From: Datnioides undecimradiatus
Lineage: Eukaryota > Chordata > Actinopteri > Lobotiformes > Datnioididae
DNA length: 64,000 bases
Direction: 5' to 3'
NCBI GenBank assembly: GCA_008933995.1
Contig: WARS01000051.1
Span: forward strand, 3,562,112-3,626,111
Under the pieces are notes generated by a model. That model was not told where the DNA came from, did no database searches, and saw nothing but the letters and a program-made list of their open reading frames with translations. Below, in pieces: positions 47,030-60,745 of this stretch. Position numbers and translations under genes: made by a program. Numbering within the stretch: position 1 is the first letter of the stretch; each line of letters opens with the position of its first letter.

Positions 47030-50000
47030 AACAAAGCAAAACAACTTTATAAGAATGCCTTTATAAGTTAGATTTAACCATACAAAAACAAATACATGGT
47101 GTGGACACATAATCATAAACCAAAAGTCTGTGACAAATAGTACATTTGTTAAGATTCTAATATTCAGTTGGCATCAGATTCGTGGTGATGCAACTTAACA
47201 GTTATTTTTCATTTTAGTACCATTTGTAACATAGAAGTTGTAATTTATTAATAACATTAATTTTTATTACTACATGTCCAGTATCCCAATAAACACAGAG
47301 AGGTGGAACTAAATAACATGAACACCTTTTAGTAGAGGTCAAATATTTTTGACAAGAGTTGAACTTTGCATAAAAGCAGCCTAAATTAAAACCTAGAGTC
47401 CTTCAATTCCAGTGAAAAAAATTAATGATTTCAATTCAAAATACTGACATAAATTAAAAGTGATTTAAATGGACCATAGGGTAGAATCATCATTATCTTT
47501 ATCATTAATTTAGCTTGAAGTTAAGTGTTTTTACAATGATTACAGGTGTTCTGATTATGTCCACCACCTATATGCTGTATGATATGGAAGGGTGAAATAA
47601 GAGTGATGAACTTAGGGAAGCTTTCTCACACAGGTAGCAGTGATAAATGTAAACATAGTCAACATGCAAATGATATTCTTTTTAGGAAAAGATTTACACA
47701 CTATTGGGGCATCCTCTTTTCTTTCTGTAAATACAAACATTCATAGTATGTATACAAGCTGAGTTGGGTAATGAAATCTGCACCACTCTGAAGGCACTTT
47801 AATAAAACTACTAAGACAGGTTGCGTTGCATCTACATTAGAATGAAAAGGAACGGTTCCGTATTAAATATGAGTTATTCAATGTTAACGGATGCATCTAT
47901 TAACTAGGATTACCTTAGGGACATCAACAGCTAATCTCTATGGAAACAGCAAACAAGTCTGTTAGTGAAACTGAAACATGAAATATGCTCAGTCAGAAAA
48001 AGGCTGATATTTTATCCTTCATTATTGTCAAATGTATGTCTTATATTTTATTGTTTAAAATCTTAATATGTTACTAATTTAATACTTTATACGCTGCAAT
48101 AAACTTAAGCTAAAATTGTCAGTCATCAATATAGTGATTAATGTAGGCTTATGTTTGTAGATTGGTTGCATAATGCTAAACAAAAAGAAATTGTTCACCC
48201 CATGGTTTCGTGGGGTTTCGTATGTTTTACCTAACACTGGATTAGCTGACAATACCTTTTGAAAACAGTGTTGTGTTGAATTCTGATGTTTTGTAGAAAA
48301 CATCAGCTACATTCTGATGTGTTCTGAAACATCAGAAGGTTCATTCATTTTAGAGCAAACTAATCCCCAGTTTATTGTCTAGACATGGACAGTACTAATT
48401 TTGGCCTCACTTGCATTTTTAAAATTAGGGCACCTAAAACAGTAAGTATTTTTAAAATATGGTATTGGTTCACCTTGAGCCACCAGAACAGTGTCAGTGC
48501 TCCTTGGTGTAATGGATAAACAGCACTCTTTCAAAACATATTCTTTTGTTTAGCCGGAGGGATTTCTAACTTGCATTTTACTACGTAGCCAGTCATAGTA
48601 ACCCTAATCTACAGTAATCTAGTTTACCAGTCAACTCAATAACCCCACAACTATCTTGACTATTTGAAGGATTGTCATGTGTTTTTGCACAGACATTCAT
48701 TGCCCATGGGGATTGATCCTAATGACTTTGAGTGGCATAAGTAAATTGCAGTTTTTACTTATCCAGTGAAATATCACATTAATGACATGGATTGATCCAT
48801 AATTTACCCCAGAATTTAGTACATATTTTCATATTCCCCAGGATTTATTGAAATACCTTTGATGACCCTCAGGTCAACATTTCATTTCCATGAGCAAGTA
48901 GCCTACCTGAAAAAAAAAAAAAAAATCCCCATCAGACTCAGGTTTAATTTTTGCTTAATGCTAATTACTAAATGTTAGCATACTAATACGCTGCACAGAT
49001 TACAAACAAGATAAGCATTATACCTACTGCACATCATCATTTTATCTGCCACTCAGTATGTTAGCATGCTGGTATTCGTATTTAACTCAAAGCATTGCTG
49101 TGTTAAGAAACACAGTACAATGATGTTTCCCCGTTTAGAAAATAATGAACTAGGTGGAGGAAAAGTCGCTCTACAACTACTTCATGTTCTTCGGAATCTA
49201 CCTTCCTGATGTTTATCATTGCTTATACTAGATATACTAGATATTTAATCTCTACCAGAGATATCATAGCAAGCAAAAATTGTTTTTAAAATTTTTCTAG
49301 TAATTAGTTGCATTTGCATTAAAATGACATTATACCATGGCACACCTCTTTACACTCCCTAATCTCCCTTTAAATGCCCACATAGAGGCTGTTACGTAGG
49401 ACCATTTGTCTAAGCCAAACAGGAATATCTTTTTGGAAAAACATTTTTATTTCTGTAGAAGTATTTTACCTCCCTATTTCCTTGACCAGCTTTTATACTG
49501 ACTTTGACCACCTTCCTCTTCTGGTATGCAATTTCTAGGTGTGAGGATGACTGGGTATATATTTTGAAGAAAGCTGAATGAGGAGTAAAAGAATTAAATA
49601 AATGGTTTAACAGACAAACATTTATATTATTAGAATACTATGAGAAATGTATTAGAGTGGCTGATATCCTCACCATATTGCAGGGAGCTTAACAGAATAG
49701 TAGGACAACTATATTTATCTTTGTTTTTAACCAAAGAAAGTCACCACTAATCTAAACTGATGCCCTTTTATTTGCTGCCAGTTGTGAAGATATGTAGAAC
49801 TGAAAGGCCATGGGAGTAATTATTTTTACAGTTTGTTTCCTTGTGATCACAGGATTTTTTTTTTTCATTTAGCCGAAAGATAAAAAGCACCTTTATCATA
49901 TGTTATTTTTTAAAGCTGTTTTTTTTTTTTTTTTTTTTTTTACAAAATTGCTATCATGATATAACACCATCATTCATAAGCACACTCATGGTGTGGTTAG

Positions 50001-53000
50001 CACAAAGAAGCAGCTGAGCCCCTACTGCTCCTCTGTCCGTCCTACTTACTGTGTATGGTGTGATGAAATTCCTATACTGGAGAAGTAGTTCAGAAGACCC
50101 ACCTTAATCACATCAGTTGATAATGCGCTTTGCTGGCTCATATTGTGCTATTCCCAAAATGTTGCAGAGACTCAATTTACCAAAACCTTGTTGCCACACA
50201 GTGAATGTGGGGCCTTTATTAACCCAACCAAGTAAAAGACTAAGTAATGTCCCTAATATGTTATAACAACCATACAAAATTACGTAGTGTGCCCTTGGTG
50301 TAGACTACTTTCAGTAAACCTCAAAAAATATTTCTTGATCTCAAGTTCCATTTTACCTTCACTTGTGAACAAGATCCCAAAGTAGAGTAGTTAAATTCTT
50401 TGACTTGTTACTCTCTCTCAAACCAATTAGTGATCATCATGACAGTAGGTGAAGGCTGAAATGAAGATCGACTGGTAAATCTAGTGCTTTTGTTTAAGTC
50501 TCAGGTCCCACTTCACCAAGACAGTGTGGGAATGCATGCACATGACTGCTGACATAGCAGCACTCTACCTGCTAATAACACATTACATGTTATCCTTGCT
50601 TGTAAAAAAGGCTTCAAGATACTTGAACTTAGGTTTCTTGTTGGCAGCTAATCACTCCCAACTGACTTAGTGCTCAACCATTTTCCATTCCATGACTTAA
50701 GATTTGTTGGTGCTATTCACCACTGAATTACAAGCTATGAATTTTAGCCTATTTTTGTCTAATCATGATATGAGGTAACCTGTGTTGATTTTGTGATCAC
50801 GAATAAACAAAGACCGTGAGATAATTTTCCTATGATTTCAACAACAACAAAAAAGAGAGACATTGATCTTAACCCATGTGCTGTATGGTCTTATGCCTGA
50901 AGATGATGTCAAGTAAAGTTTTCAAGATTTGTTTTTGTTTAGTGATGAAGAAAATGTACATATGCAGCTCCTCACATACACAGTAAACATTAATGCAGTG
51001 TACCCTAAGCATCTTACTAATCCTTGAAACATACTTCTTTACAATCTAATACACCCTCTGTAAAATTTAAGATAACCTAGTATTTATCTTTAGGGTATCC
51101 CATATATGTGAGGTTGTGATTTGATTAGATATGAGGACGTCTAATCAAGTATCTGAAAGAACTCCAATATAGTATGGGAACTACCATGACTGGGACATAG
51201 AAGCACAGATGGAGTCTCTAGACATGCAGATTATGATAATTCTGCTGTCTTAGGTGTTGTTGTCTTGTCATAATAATATGTAATACATGTAAATAGTGAA
51301 GACATAATGGTAACAGCACAGAAGGCTTATGATAAGTAAGCAAGTAGTTAGCCATTACTGATCACATCACCTTTTTTTCTAACTTTCTATTTTCAATGTC
51401 TACTCAACATGCCTCGTTGTAACACCATTTTAACATATAGGGCTTCTATGAACACTTAAATTATCAGCCTTATGGCAAATTAAGAAATCTGCTGGTTGTC
51501 CACAAAGGACTGGATCTTTGCAAGAGTTACAGGGCAAATTAGGCCAGTTGAACAAAGGCCAAAAAGTCTGTCATCAATCTTTTTTTAATCATCCCACTAC
51601 CTCTTCAGTGAATCGAGAGAGTTCTGTGTCTTTTGCTGATTTTTGTAATCTGGATGTCAGGTGGACATACCTTACTCAAATGGAAATACTTCTTCACATC
51701 CCACACTATCCCAGCATCAGAAGAGATAAAAAGGGGTTTCACACACTTAGAAAAGTGGTTGGTTTTAAGCATAATGAGGCCTTAAGGTTGAATTTTGGAT
51801 CACTGATTCTTGTGGGTGTTCTTGGACCATCAAACTTATTTTTACAATTTTTAATTTAGGTTGCATTTTGAGTTTTGAGTTTAGCATCTTTGGGATGCCT
51901 TATCATTTCAAGTCTTGTTCTATTTGTATAGCAATATTACAAATTACAAATTACAGTTTCTCCCAGGGGGCCTAGAGTGTATGACTCCGTTTGTCCTTAG
52001 ACACCCAAAATAAACTATTTTATAAACAACCAGACTGTTCTGCTACTACAAAGAAAGGGCACAACAGGAGATGTATGGACACCTCAAATATTTATTTTTT
52101 AAATCATTTTTACATCCCAAGCAATTTGACATTGACAAATGACTCTGTCCCTCTTTACCTTGTCAAAGAAATTGGTTCATGCATATACAAGTTTATATGC
52201 TTTAAAATGTCCATAATTCCTCGCCAGTTTCAAAGGTGAGGCGTTTCCTACAAATGTCTCAGGTCCTTCTGTCACTGGTTTTTGGTTTTGCATAACAGCT
52301 AAACATTGCTCAGGAGAGGTCTTGGAATAACCCTTTCTGTACCATTTTAAATCACACTTTGTTAAAGGTTGATACAGTGTAACTAATAGCTTTATCAGTG
52401 TAAATTAATAATTTATATATCCTCCATAGGTCATATATTGGGGCAATTTTGGGTTGCACAATTGCACTGTATATCATCTTCCAGCATATTTTGCTTTGCA
52501 TTTACAAATAGCACATTCACCACATACCTGCAGGAAAGGGTTGAGTATCAAATTTATGAGCAACTTGTGAGGCTTTAGAACTGACTTAATAGGTTTTAGA
52601 TAGTTAGGATTTGAACAGGTTTCTCTATTGCTGCTGTAAAGAAAATGTGCTTGGTTGTTGTTTCTTTCATGCCTGTACATGTTTTTGGTATGTAAAAAAG
52701 TTTGACCCTTTTTTCATTCAATGGTGTTTCAAGATCTGCAGATAATTTTAAATGTGTACTGGTAGAAGTAATATTCCAGCTTGAGGATTATGATATAGGG
52801 AAGACAAGATGCGTGTCCTCCAAATTAAACAGCAAAATAGATAATTTTTTATTGATTTTAAAAACAACCCATTGTAGTGTTTTCAGATCTTATGCATCAT
52901 TTGTCAGTGCCTTTGGTAACTGTTACAAATCACAATTACAAAAATGATTCATATGACATTTCTTTATCTGCCACATCTTTGTTGAAGATTTAGCTAGGTT

Positions 53001-56000
53001 CAGACAAAAAAGAAACTTAGTATGGAAATATTGTGGTTTTAGTTAAAAACAACTACTTTGCCAAGGTCAGGTACCTCATCCTTTACCACAACCTTAACCT
53101 GTTGATATTTTAAAACCTGTACAATAATAACAACTATGTGAGTTATAATTATTAGAGGGAATTATGCAATCATTTTTAATGAGATGACAGTCTCTCACTT
53201 TCCACATAAGCCACTCACACCTGTGCACCAGCTTAATCCAAAAGTATGCATTTAAGTGGTTTATTACTGCTTTTTGATGCATTAATAAAGGAATATTTAT
53301 ATTAACTAATAACCTTTTAATGATGAAGAGTAAAGACTGACATTGATATAGAAATATAGTGCACAAACATACATACTCAATTTTGGGCATTGTATTTTTT
53401 TTTTTTTTGGCAGTTAGCTTGGAAATATTTCTGACAAGGACACAAATTTCTAGTTTTTTATTCCAAATACAAGCCTCAGCTAAAAAAAGGATCCATGAAT
53501 TAAATGTTTTTCTTTTCTCCTCTTGCTGTAGCTCCATAACACATGAACAAAACTCAAAGGTGGTATCACCAGTGGTTGAATGTGACACTGAATTATTGAA
53601 GTTTTTTGGTACTTATGGCACTTTGTTTGGAAAATGGGATGATTGTATACTCTGTATACAACTGAATAAAATAGTAATACATTGTGCTGTATACCCTGTA
53701 AGAATTATAGGGTTATATTAAGTGTTATATTAATGTATGTAGTATGAATTACTGTACAAGCCATCAAGAGGGTAAAGCAGCATGCACTTTAGTTGTCTTT
53801 GGCAATAATACATAAGCTCCCATATACTGTAAAGTAGCTTCGACTTGTTCTGCATCTTGATGTTCAAAAGAAATCATACAGTGTCATGTGAGATAAGCCT
53901 TTTTTCTGTCCGTTTGAAAATGTTTCTTCACATCTGAGCCACAAACAAATGATGTGTTCAGCAGTTTTTATCATTGTATACAATAGAATTCACAATAACA
54001 CAATATTTTATTCTTAAAAAAGACTAAAACCTATACAGTAAACATGAGAGGCTGTGATGTGAAGGAGTAAAGCAGGTTGAATTAGTAAAGACAAGAGATT
54101 AAAAAGTAACTGAATATATTAGAATAGTAGTTTTAAAGTACTTTATGTGATTAATTCCATTTTGTGTGAACTTTTACATTTCAAAGAAACACTGTCTTTT
54201 TTACTCATTTTAACCTGACACCTGTAGTAACTAGTTACCTTTAAGGCTAATGTTGTTATGTGCAAAAAAATGCACTGCTGTTTAAACTAGCCAGTGTGAT
54301 GATTAAAAATGTGTAGGATTCAGAGCTACTTTTTTTAGTATGCACTCAAGTGATGCAAATCTTTATGTCTGTACATTAACCCTTTCTCTGTGCTTGATTT
54401 GTAGATGTCATGCCTTGGTCCCCCAGAGGGGTGATCATGAACAATCCTTCCCCATGTGTTGTGTTTTAAGTAAAGACGTGATGACTCTGTGTTTTCTGTT
54501 GTGTACATTTTTGACAAAAAACAGTTTTGGGGGAATGGGTGGGGCCTCAAAAATGTTTGACAGTTGCACCATATCACACTGAATGAATGTGATGATAAAT
54601 AATAATATTTTTATGTATTTCAAATATTTTTGAGACACTGTCTTGGCAGATTTAAAAAGTCATGATAACTGACTTGAAAGTGTACATATGTATCTGTTTG
54701 TAAGACTGCTACTACAATGCAAAATATGTTTAAGACAAAATAACATGAACTTTGTAACGTTGATATTGAAGGGTAGCAATAGACACTTCACCAAAAATGT
54801 AAGAGGAAGGATAAGAGTTAAGACATAAAATATAAGCTATTTTAAGCTTATAGAAGAGTTTTTGCTAAATGGTATATAATTATTTTATAATTATTTTTGG
54901 TAATTTTCATTTCAACCAAAAAAAAAATTCAGAATGAAATCAAGAAATCAACAATCCAAGACCTAGAAATGAATGAAAAAATTACATAGATACAACTGAT
55001 TATGCTTCATGCTATAGCAATCGCTGCATGGAGCAACACCATACTTCAAAGAATTTTTAGCTTAATATTTTAGTCCTCTCAGCCAGCCAACACCTTAGAT
55101 ATGTTCCTCCAAACCTCCTCAATTCTCAGTCATATTAAAATTGGCAGGTATATTCCTGCTCATAGACTGGTTCTTCATTCTGAAGAACCTATTGGATGTA
55201 ATTTTTTTGTGTATGCAGACCAGGTGTTCATCTAAGTTATATAGTGTTTGTGGGTGCAGCACCCTGGATCCTCTCCTCGATGTCACATGAATTGAATCTT
55301 TCTACCAAAAGTGAATACTTCACTGCCACTGCTGTTTTTTGTTGGAACAAGTTCTGCAGCGTTATTGTGAAGTGTGGTTTTTATTGTTATGGTTGTTTTA
55401 AATCAACTAGTCAATATCAGAACAATGTTTTGCCCTCTGTTTTGTTTTCTGTCAATTGACAAATCTTGTCACCTCTCAGGCTGGAATTCGTTCCAAGGAA
55501 CAACTCAGCTATAGGGAGACATTCATGAAAGCAGATTAAAGAATGTATCACTTGTAAGACACAAACAGCAATAAAATATGCCAAATGTTCAGAATTGTGA
55601 TTGTAAATTGGATGGGTATGAATACTATACCAAGACAGATGTAACTGCTGTGCGAAATCTTATTTTTAAATCTTAAGAAAACATGAAAATAAGAAACATT
55701 AAAAGATATTTCTTTTTCGCCATAACCATGCATATAGTTAGTATAGTTATAGTATAGTTTTAGAAAATTCTAATGAGACCACTTTGTTACATTAAGTCAT
55801 TATTATATGAGGATATTGCTAATATTTTCAAGGTACAAATGCTGGTCTTTATCTCTCTTTTAATGTCCTTTTGGGTATTTATTAAATTCGCTGAAACATT
55901 ATTAATTACCTGAAAGAACATTAAAAGAGATATACAAAGCAGCATTTGTACCTTCAGGCCCAAGTTGGCGCTCCACAGGTGGAAGGCTTCTAGCAGTCTG

Positions 56001-56390
56001 CAGCCACGACAGGAGGACCTGGTACATTTAAGATGAACCAAACTTACAACAGAGGAGCGGAAGTGCCATCTAAGGGTCAGTGTGTTTTTTAATTCATTGT
56101 GTAGTGTAATAAAAAGTGATGGTGAAAGATTTTTTTATATATATATGTCAAAGAGAACTGATGAACTCTGATAATGAAAAATTTTACATTTATTACAGAG
56201 TGGACAGATGTTTGCTAATTTGTCTTGAAATGACCAAGCTTATGGGTACTGCTCAACACATACCTCCACAGGCCTTATACTCTCCAAATACTGTAAAGGT
56301 TCTGAATTTGATCAAGGACTCACACAGGGAGGCAAAGGACATCTTTGTCTATACAATGGAAATTGCAAATGTACCTTAATTTTAATTAAC
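47030..56390. other. Intergenic, no recognised gene
   Basis: Long AT-rich stretch with a T23 run at 49919-49941. Frames at 51518-51859 (113 codons, plus), 53094-53588 (164 codons, minus) and 53359-53721 (120 codons, plus) show no motif, overlap each other and look like chance or very old repeats. Confidence 0.5.
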
Positions 56391-56394
56391 CACA

Positions 56395-57400
56395 TTCATT
56401 TTTATTTGTTTAGCACCAAATCACAACAAAGCTTATCTCAGGGCACTGCACAAACAGTGTGGGTCTACACCAAACTTATTATTAATTACATCCAACAGTT
56501 CCCACCACAATCAAATACCAGCAGCAAGGAAAAACTTCCTTTTTACAGGCAGAAACCTTGAGCAGATCCTGGCTCTAGGTTGGCTGTCATCTGCCTTGAC
56601 CAGTTGGGGAAAAGTGAGAGAGGAACGGAGAAAGAGAGAGAGAGAGAGACAGACAGACAGAGTAAGAGACACAAACTACAGCAGAACAATACAAGCTGTG
56701 CATAAGGATGTGATAGATCAACTGATAGTAATAGCAAACTTGGTAAAACAGTAGAGTTATCTGAGCCAGCAGAATTCTGTGGAACTCCATGACTTTTGTA
56801 TATGTGGAGGAATTACTGACATGAACAAACTGCACTCTGTCTGATGAATATGATTTAAATGAACCCAGTACTGTTGCTTTTATCCCAATGACATGTTTCA
56901 GTTTCTGTAATAGAATGATCACTGGCATCAAATGCAGCACTAAGGTCAAGCAGAGTATAGAGATGAGTCCATTATCTGAAGCTAATAGAAGGTCGTAGCT
57001 AACGTTAACCAATGAAGTTTCTCTGCTATGATGTACTCTAAATCCTGACTGAAAAACTTCAGACAAACTGCTCCTATTCAGAGGGTCACATAACTGATTT
57101 GCAACAGCCTTTTCAAGAATTTTAGAAATAAAGGGGGTGTATTGGTCTATAGTTCCCTAAAACACCAGGATCAGGTCAGTTTAGTGAGATCTATAGGAGA
57201 AAAACAGTCCAGAGACAAATCAGGACCTGTAGACATTTCTAAAGCTGCTATCCTTGACATGCATAGATCTCCTAACAGTTGATGGAAGGATGCAATAAAT
57301 TCTTTTTCTAATATCTACAATTTTATTAGGAAAGAAAGTCAAAAATTGTTTCTACTGAGCACTAAAAGAGCTCAACAGAGCTATGACTCTTTGTCAGGCT
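56395..57400 (-). pseudogene. LINE (CR1/L2 clade) on the minus strand, degenerate
   Basis: Read on the minus strand, DPGVLGNYRPI, PFISKILEKAVANQL, SEVFQSGFRVHHSRETSLV, and (after a shift) LDLSAAFDASDHS are the standard RT motifs, with the first catalytic Asp in the last one. YLSDR-like and FVHV segments follow. The GVPQGS and YADD motifs are gone. The 3' part reads through a glutamate/GA repeat near 56620-56660 and ends in a tail like ggtgctaaacaaataaaaat near 56400, matching common teleost LINE tails. Confidence 0.78.
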
Positions 57401-57469
57401 GGCTGTAATAAGCAGTTCTTAATGTATGAAGGGCTTTTTTATATGTTGTGAGACTGTCTCTCTCTGGTT

Positions 57470-58035
57470 GCAATAATGACAAATGGAAAGCAATGTTATT
57501 CCCGGCAGATTCAAACTGTCATCCCCAGTATTAGAAGCAGATGCTCTAGCCACTGAGCTATATTACCAGTGGACTTAAGACTACTGTTGAAAGTAATGAC
57601 AAATGAAAAGTAATGTTATTTAAAATAATTGTTCACATAGGATAGAAAGAATGGAACTTCAAGTTAAATTTCATAACATAGCAAATGTGGTATTCAAACC
57701 AGCCTCCCTCATATACAAGGCAGATGTTGTGCCAACTGAACTACACCACCGTTGCTACAACAACTATTTTCAGGACTGACGACTCTGTTTCCATATTGAC
57801 AAATGGAAAGTATTATTTCATACATTTTTTTTTACAGGTGTATTGAAATGTGAAATTGAATTTTATAATGTGGCTGAGGCAATACTACCTGGTTGCAATA
57901 AATAAATATGGAATGTTATGTAACTTCAAATAATTGTTCACATCAATAATCAAATTTTAAGTTAAATTTCACACTGTGGCCAAATCAGAACTCCGACCGT
58001 CTGCCCAGTATATGAAACAGATGTTCTACCAAGTC
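57470..58035 (-). repeat. Tandem tRNA-derived SINE-like units (three heads, one headless)
   Basis: On the minus strand three tRNA-like heads appear at about 57508-57568, 57690-57750 and 57985-58035. Box A-like TAGCTCAGTGG and TAGTTCAGTTGG, and box B-like GTTTGAATC and GGTTTGAATAC, are visible in the first two; the third is more decayed. Each head is followed by a shared tail (gaaatttaacttgaa, gtgaacaattattt, tttccatttgtca). The junction motif tgacaaatggaaag recurs at 57477, 57597 and 57797, with a decayed fourth near 57901. Confidence 0.65.
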
Positions 58036-58059
58036 CAAGTGAAAATTAGTGTTAGATAC

Positions 58060-58845
58060 AATTAATTTCCTTCAGGGTGTTCTTGCTATATCCTTATCCA
58101 GCGATGTAGCATTCTCAGAATTACCAGACTGGCCTTGAGCTTTGAAACAGTTCATCTTTGAGTCCAAGTGGACTATCACAACAGGTACAGTTATTTTAAC
58201 GCCATGGTAAAGCTTTAAGAGTACCTGTTGGTATTCAATGGGACTGTCTGATTTACTGCACCACATCCTTCGTCAGAATTGGCCAAAAGAAATATTGCAA
58301 GACATGGTACATGGTGCCAGAAGCCTTGGCCTGTTGGATGGCCACATGAGGATCTGAAATACAAGATGTTCTTTCTCCATTACTCAGACACATTACAGGA
58401 TATTGACCGAGCTGAAGCTCTGGCTTGCTGGGCAGCTGAGGCTATGGCTGGGTGTTACACTGAGGGTCTGGCAAACTGGGCTTGCAAAAAATATATATCT
58501 TGTGGGGTCACAGAGACTTAGCAAACCAGAGATATCATGTTCAAGAGACAAAAAGTGATTTGTTGGAAAAGAACATCATTGACCATTAGAATAGAATAGA
58601 ATAAAAATGACTGAGCAAAAATTCAAGTGAGAAAAAAACCCCCCAAAACATGCAACCAACTTGAAAATCAAGTGACAAAGCAACCGACCTAAAGGCCAAG
58701 CGACCAACCCAGCCACAAACTGACCAAACAAGTTCAGAGATTAAAGAATATGAAATGACAGTGTTACATGTAGATGAACCAAAATAATGAATCAAAATAA
58801 TAAAAATTCACTGCCCAGAGTTTATTAGAGTCTTTAATTGCAGTT
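58060..58845. other. Non-coding, unassigned
   Basis: An 80-codon plus-strand frame at 58279-58521 contains Ala/Trp-rich sequence without a known motif. Nothing else recognised. Confidence 0.4.
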
Positions 58846-58849
58846 GATA

Positions 58850-59465
58850 GGTTAGATTAGATTCAACTTTACTGTCATTACACATGTACAAGTACAGGGC
58901 AATGAAATGCAGTTTGGCATCTAACCAGAAGTGCAATAAGCAGCAAGTGCAGGATGTGCAGTATCTACAATATGTACAGGCTATTATACAAAATATACAG
59001 GTGTATAAATTGCTGAAAAGAAGCTATAAACAATATATGCAGTGGACGAAATTGAAGAAATTGAAGTACTATGGACAAACTATACAGATGGATGTGAGCA
59101 ACTAAATGTATATCATGTAATGTAGACGGAAACTATGAACATAATTTACAAATGGATATGTACAAATGTTATATTAGGGTATTCACAAATCACTAGTGGA
59201 ATGGAAATTGAATAGTGTGTAAAATGCAGAAGGTAAGGAGTATAAAGAACTGGTGCAAATTTTGTCCGGTAATGCAAGAATATTGGGTGAGGCAAAGGGA
59301 TTAGAGGGGGGCAGAGTTCAGTAATGAAACAGCTCTGGGGAAAAAGCTGTTCCTTAATCCATTGGTCTTGGACCGGAGGCTCCTGAGGCGCCTGCCGGAG
59401 GGCAAGAGGGCAAACAGTTTATGGGCAGGTGGGAGGAGTCCTTCAGAATGCTGCGAGCTGATAGG
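58850..59465 (+). repeat. Dispersed teleost repeat (ttcaactttactgtcatt family)
   Basis: It begins gattagattcaactttactgtc, continues with gggcaatgaaatgcagtttg and gtacaggctattataca, and ends with a GC-rich block (aaaagctgttcctt, cctgaggcgcctgccgg, aacagtttatgggcagg). I recall this family from many fish genomes; no protein is encoded. Confidence 0.6.
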
Positions 59466-59593
59466 TCTTTATTAAAATAATTATAGCAAGGGGAAGCAAC
59501 AGCTCAATATCAATGATTCATCATTTCAAATATTCAAAGTCATTTGGCCAAAATAACTCCATTTTTTTTGCCACCGCTCTGAGATGAACTTCT

Positions 59594-59908
59594 CTAAGTC
59601 CCAACAGCCTCTTGTAAACCCCAGTCCTTGGTGGCAGAATGAACAAAGACTAATCCAACAACCGACTGATTATTCCTCAGCTGATAAGCAACAGCCAGCC
59701 CTTCATTCTGCAATCCTCCAAATTTAGCTGCAGAAAATTCATGTCTCAGCAATTTCTTCCTCTTTTGCCTGTTCTCTATTATACTCTTTCTTTTCTCCTT
59801 TGTAAGGTTGGCGCCCAATGAGTGCTTTGATACAATGTGTGATTTGAGGATGGAAAGTTTGCTGTGACCTATATCCAACTTCATGGCCATTTCACTCATC
59901 TTTTCCAC
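59594..59908 (-). other. Unidentified 104-codon open frame
   Basis: Lys/Arg-rich in the middle (LTKEKRKSIIENRQKRKK), with a possible coiled-coil start. No start context, neighbour or motif supports a gene. It may be part of an old transposon. Confidence 0.25.
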
Positions 59909-60454
59909 CTCCCTGTCCCCCAGTGACCCAGGTCAACTGAGGACATGTGGATGTTACATACATCAGCTCAGTGCTCAATATTTCACAATACTTGTTTTTC
60001 TCATTATCTTATGATTTTAACAAAAATATTATATAATCACAGTACAATCATTTCAAACCAATACAATCTTTTTCTATGTTTATATCATTTCATTCAACAT
60101 AATCAACATTTCTTCTCATCAATCAACCAACTATTAAGTGCTTTTTTGGCTTGGTGTACATTTTTGTATAGTATAGTATATTTTGTAAAGTATAGAGCAT
60201 GTCTAGACCAAACTTTGAGTTGAAGGAGCACATTTAGTTTGTGTTACCTAAATCTGAACACTTACTGAAACCAAAGTCTGTCTGCCTTAAAGGGAACATC
60301 TTATGAAAAACACTTTTTTCTTGCCTATACATATTTAAACTAGTCCACGCTCAGCCTACCAACTCAGAGAATGAGGAAGGCAAACAAGTCCTGCATCATC
60401 TCTACAACCCACCCACTGGTAAAATGGGGCTCATACAGGCTTGTTAAGATTCAG

Positions 60455-60480
60455 CTCCTGTCGTTACGTAACGACAGGAG
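60455..60480. repeat. Perfect 26-bp palindrome
   Basis: The arms CTCCTGTCGTTAC and GTAACGACAGGAG meet with no spacer at TACGTA. It lies inside the Kolobok-like fragment. Confidence 0.95.
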
Positions 60481-60616
60481 AGATTTACATAGGCCATCCT
60501 CCTCTGAGTGAAACCACTCCCCTGAGGAGTCTGAGGAGTTCATCCCGCTAGGTGAAGTTCACTGTTTCCAGCGGTAAACTAGCAGTGTGTCGCGGTGTCA
60601 TCGGTCAGAGCCAGAC

Positions 60617-60745
60617 ATGCAAATTGCTGTGTTGTTGGTTGTAAAAACCAACACAAATGGCTATTTTCTGTCCCAGCGCCAGAAGACCAGGGGAGGCCGT
60701 GGCTGTGTTTTATTTTTATTTTTTTCAACCGTTTCCTCCTGTTGT
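60617..60745 (+). pseudogene. THAP zinc-finger remnant
   Basis: CCVVGCKNQHK gives the first Cys pair of a C2CH THAP finger, followed by WLFSVPAPEDQ. The ATG at 60617 is one base out of frame with it, and the later Cys-x2-His pair is missing, so the domain is broken. Confidence 0.5.

Noticed and set aside
51518-53721. Overlapping frames of 113-164 codons on both strands
   Set aside because: No recognisable domain, conflicting strands, low-complexity Phe/Lys content typical of AT-rich non-coding DNA.
57508-58035. Functional tRNA genes
   Set aside because: Box A and B are visible, but the anticodon stems do not pair and the acceptor stems are degenerate; the shared tails indicate SINE-type units.
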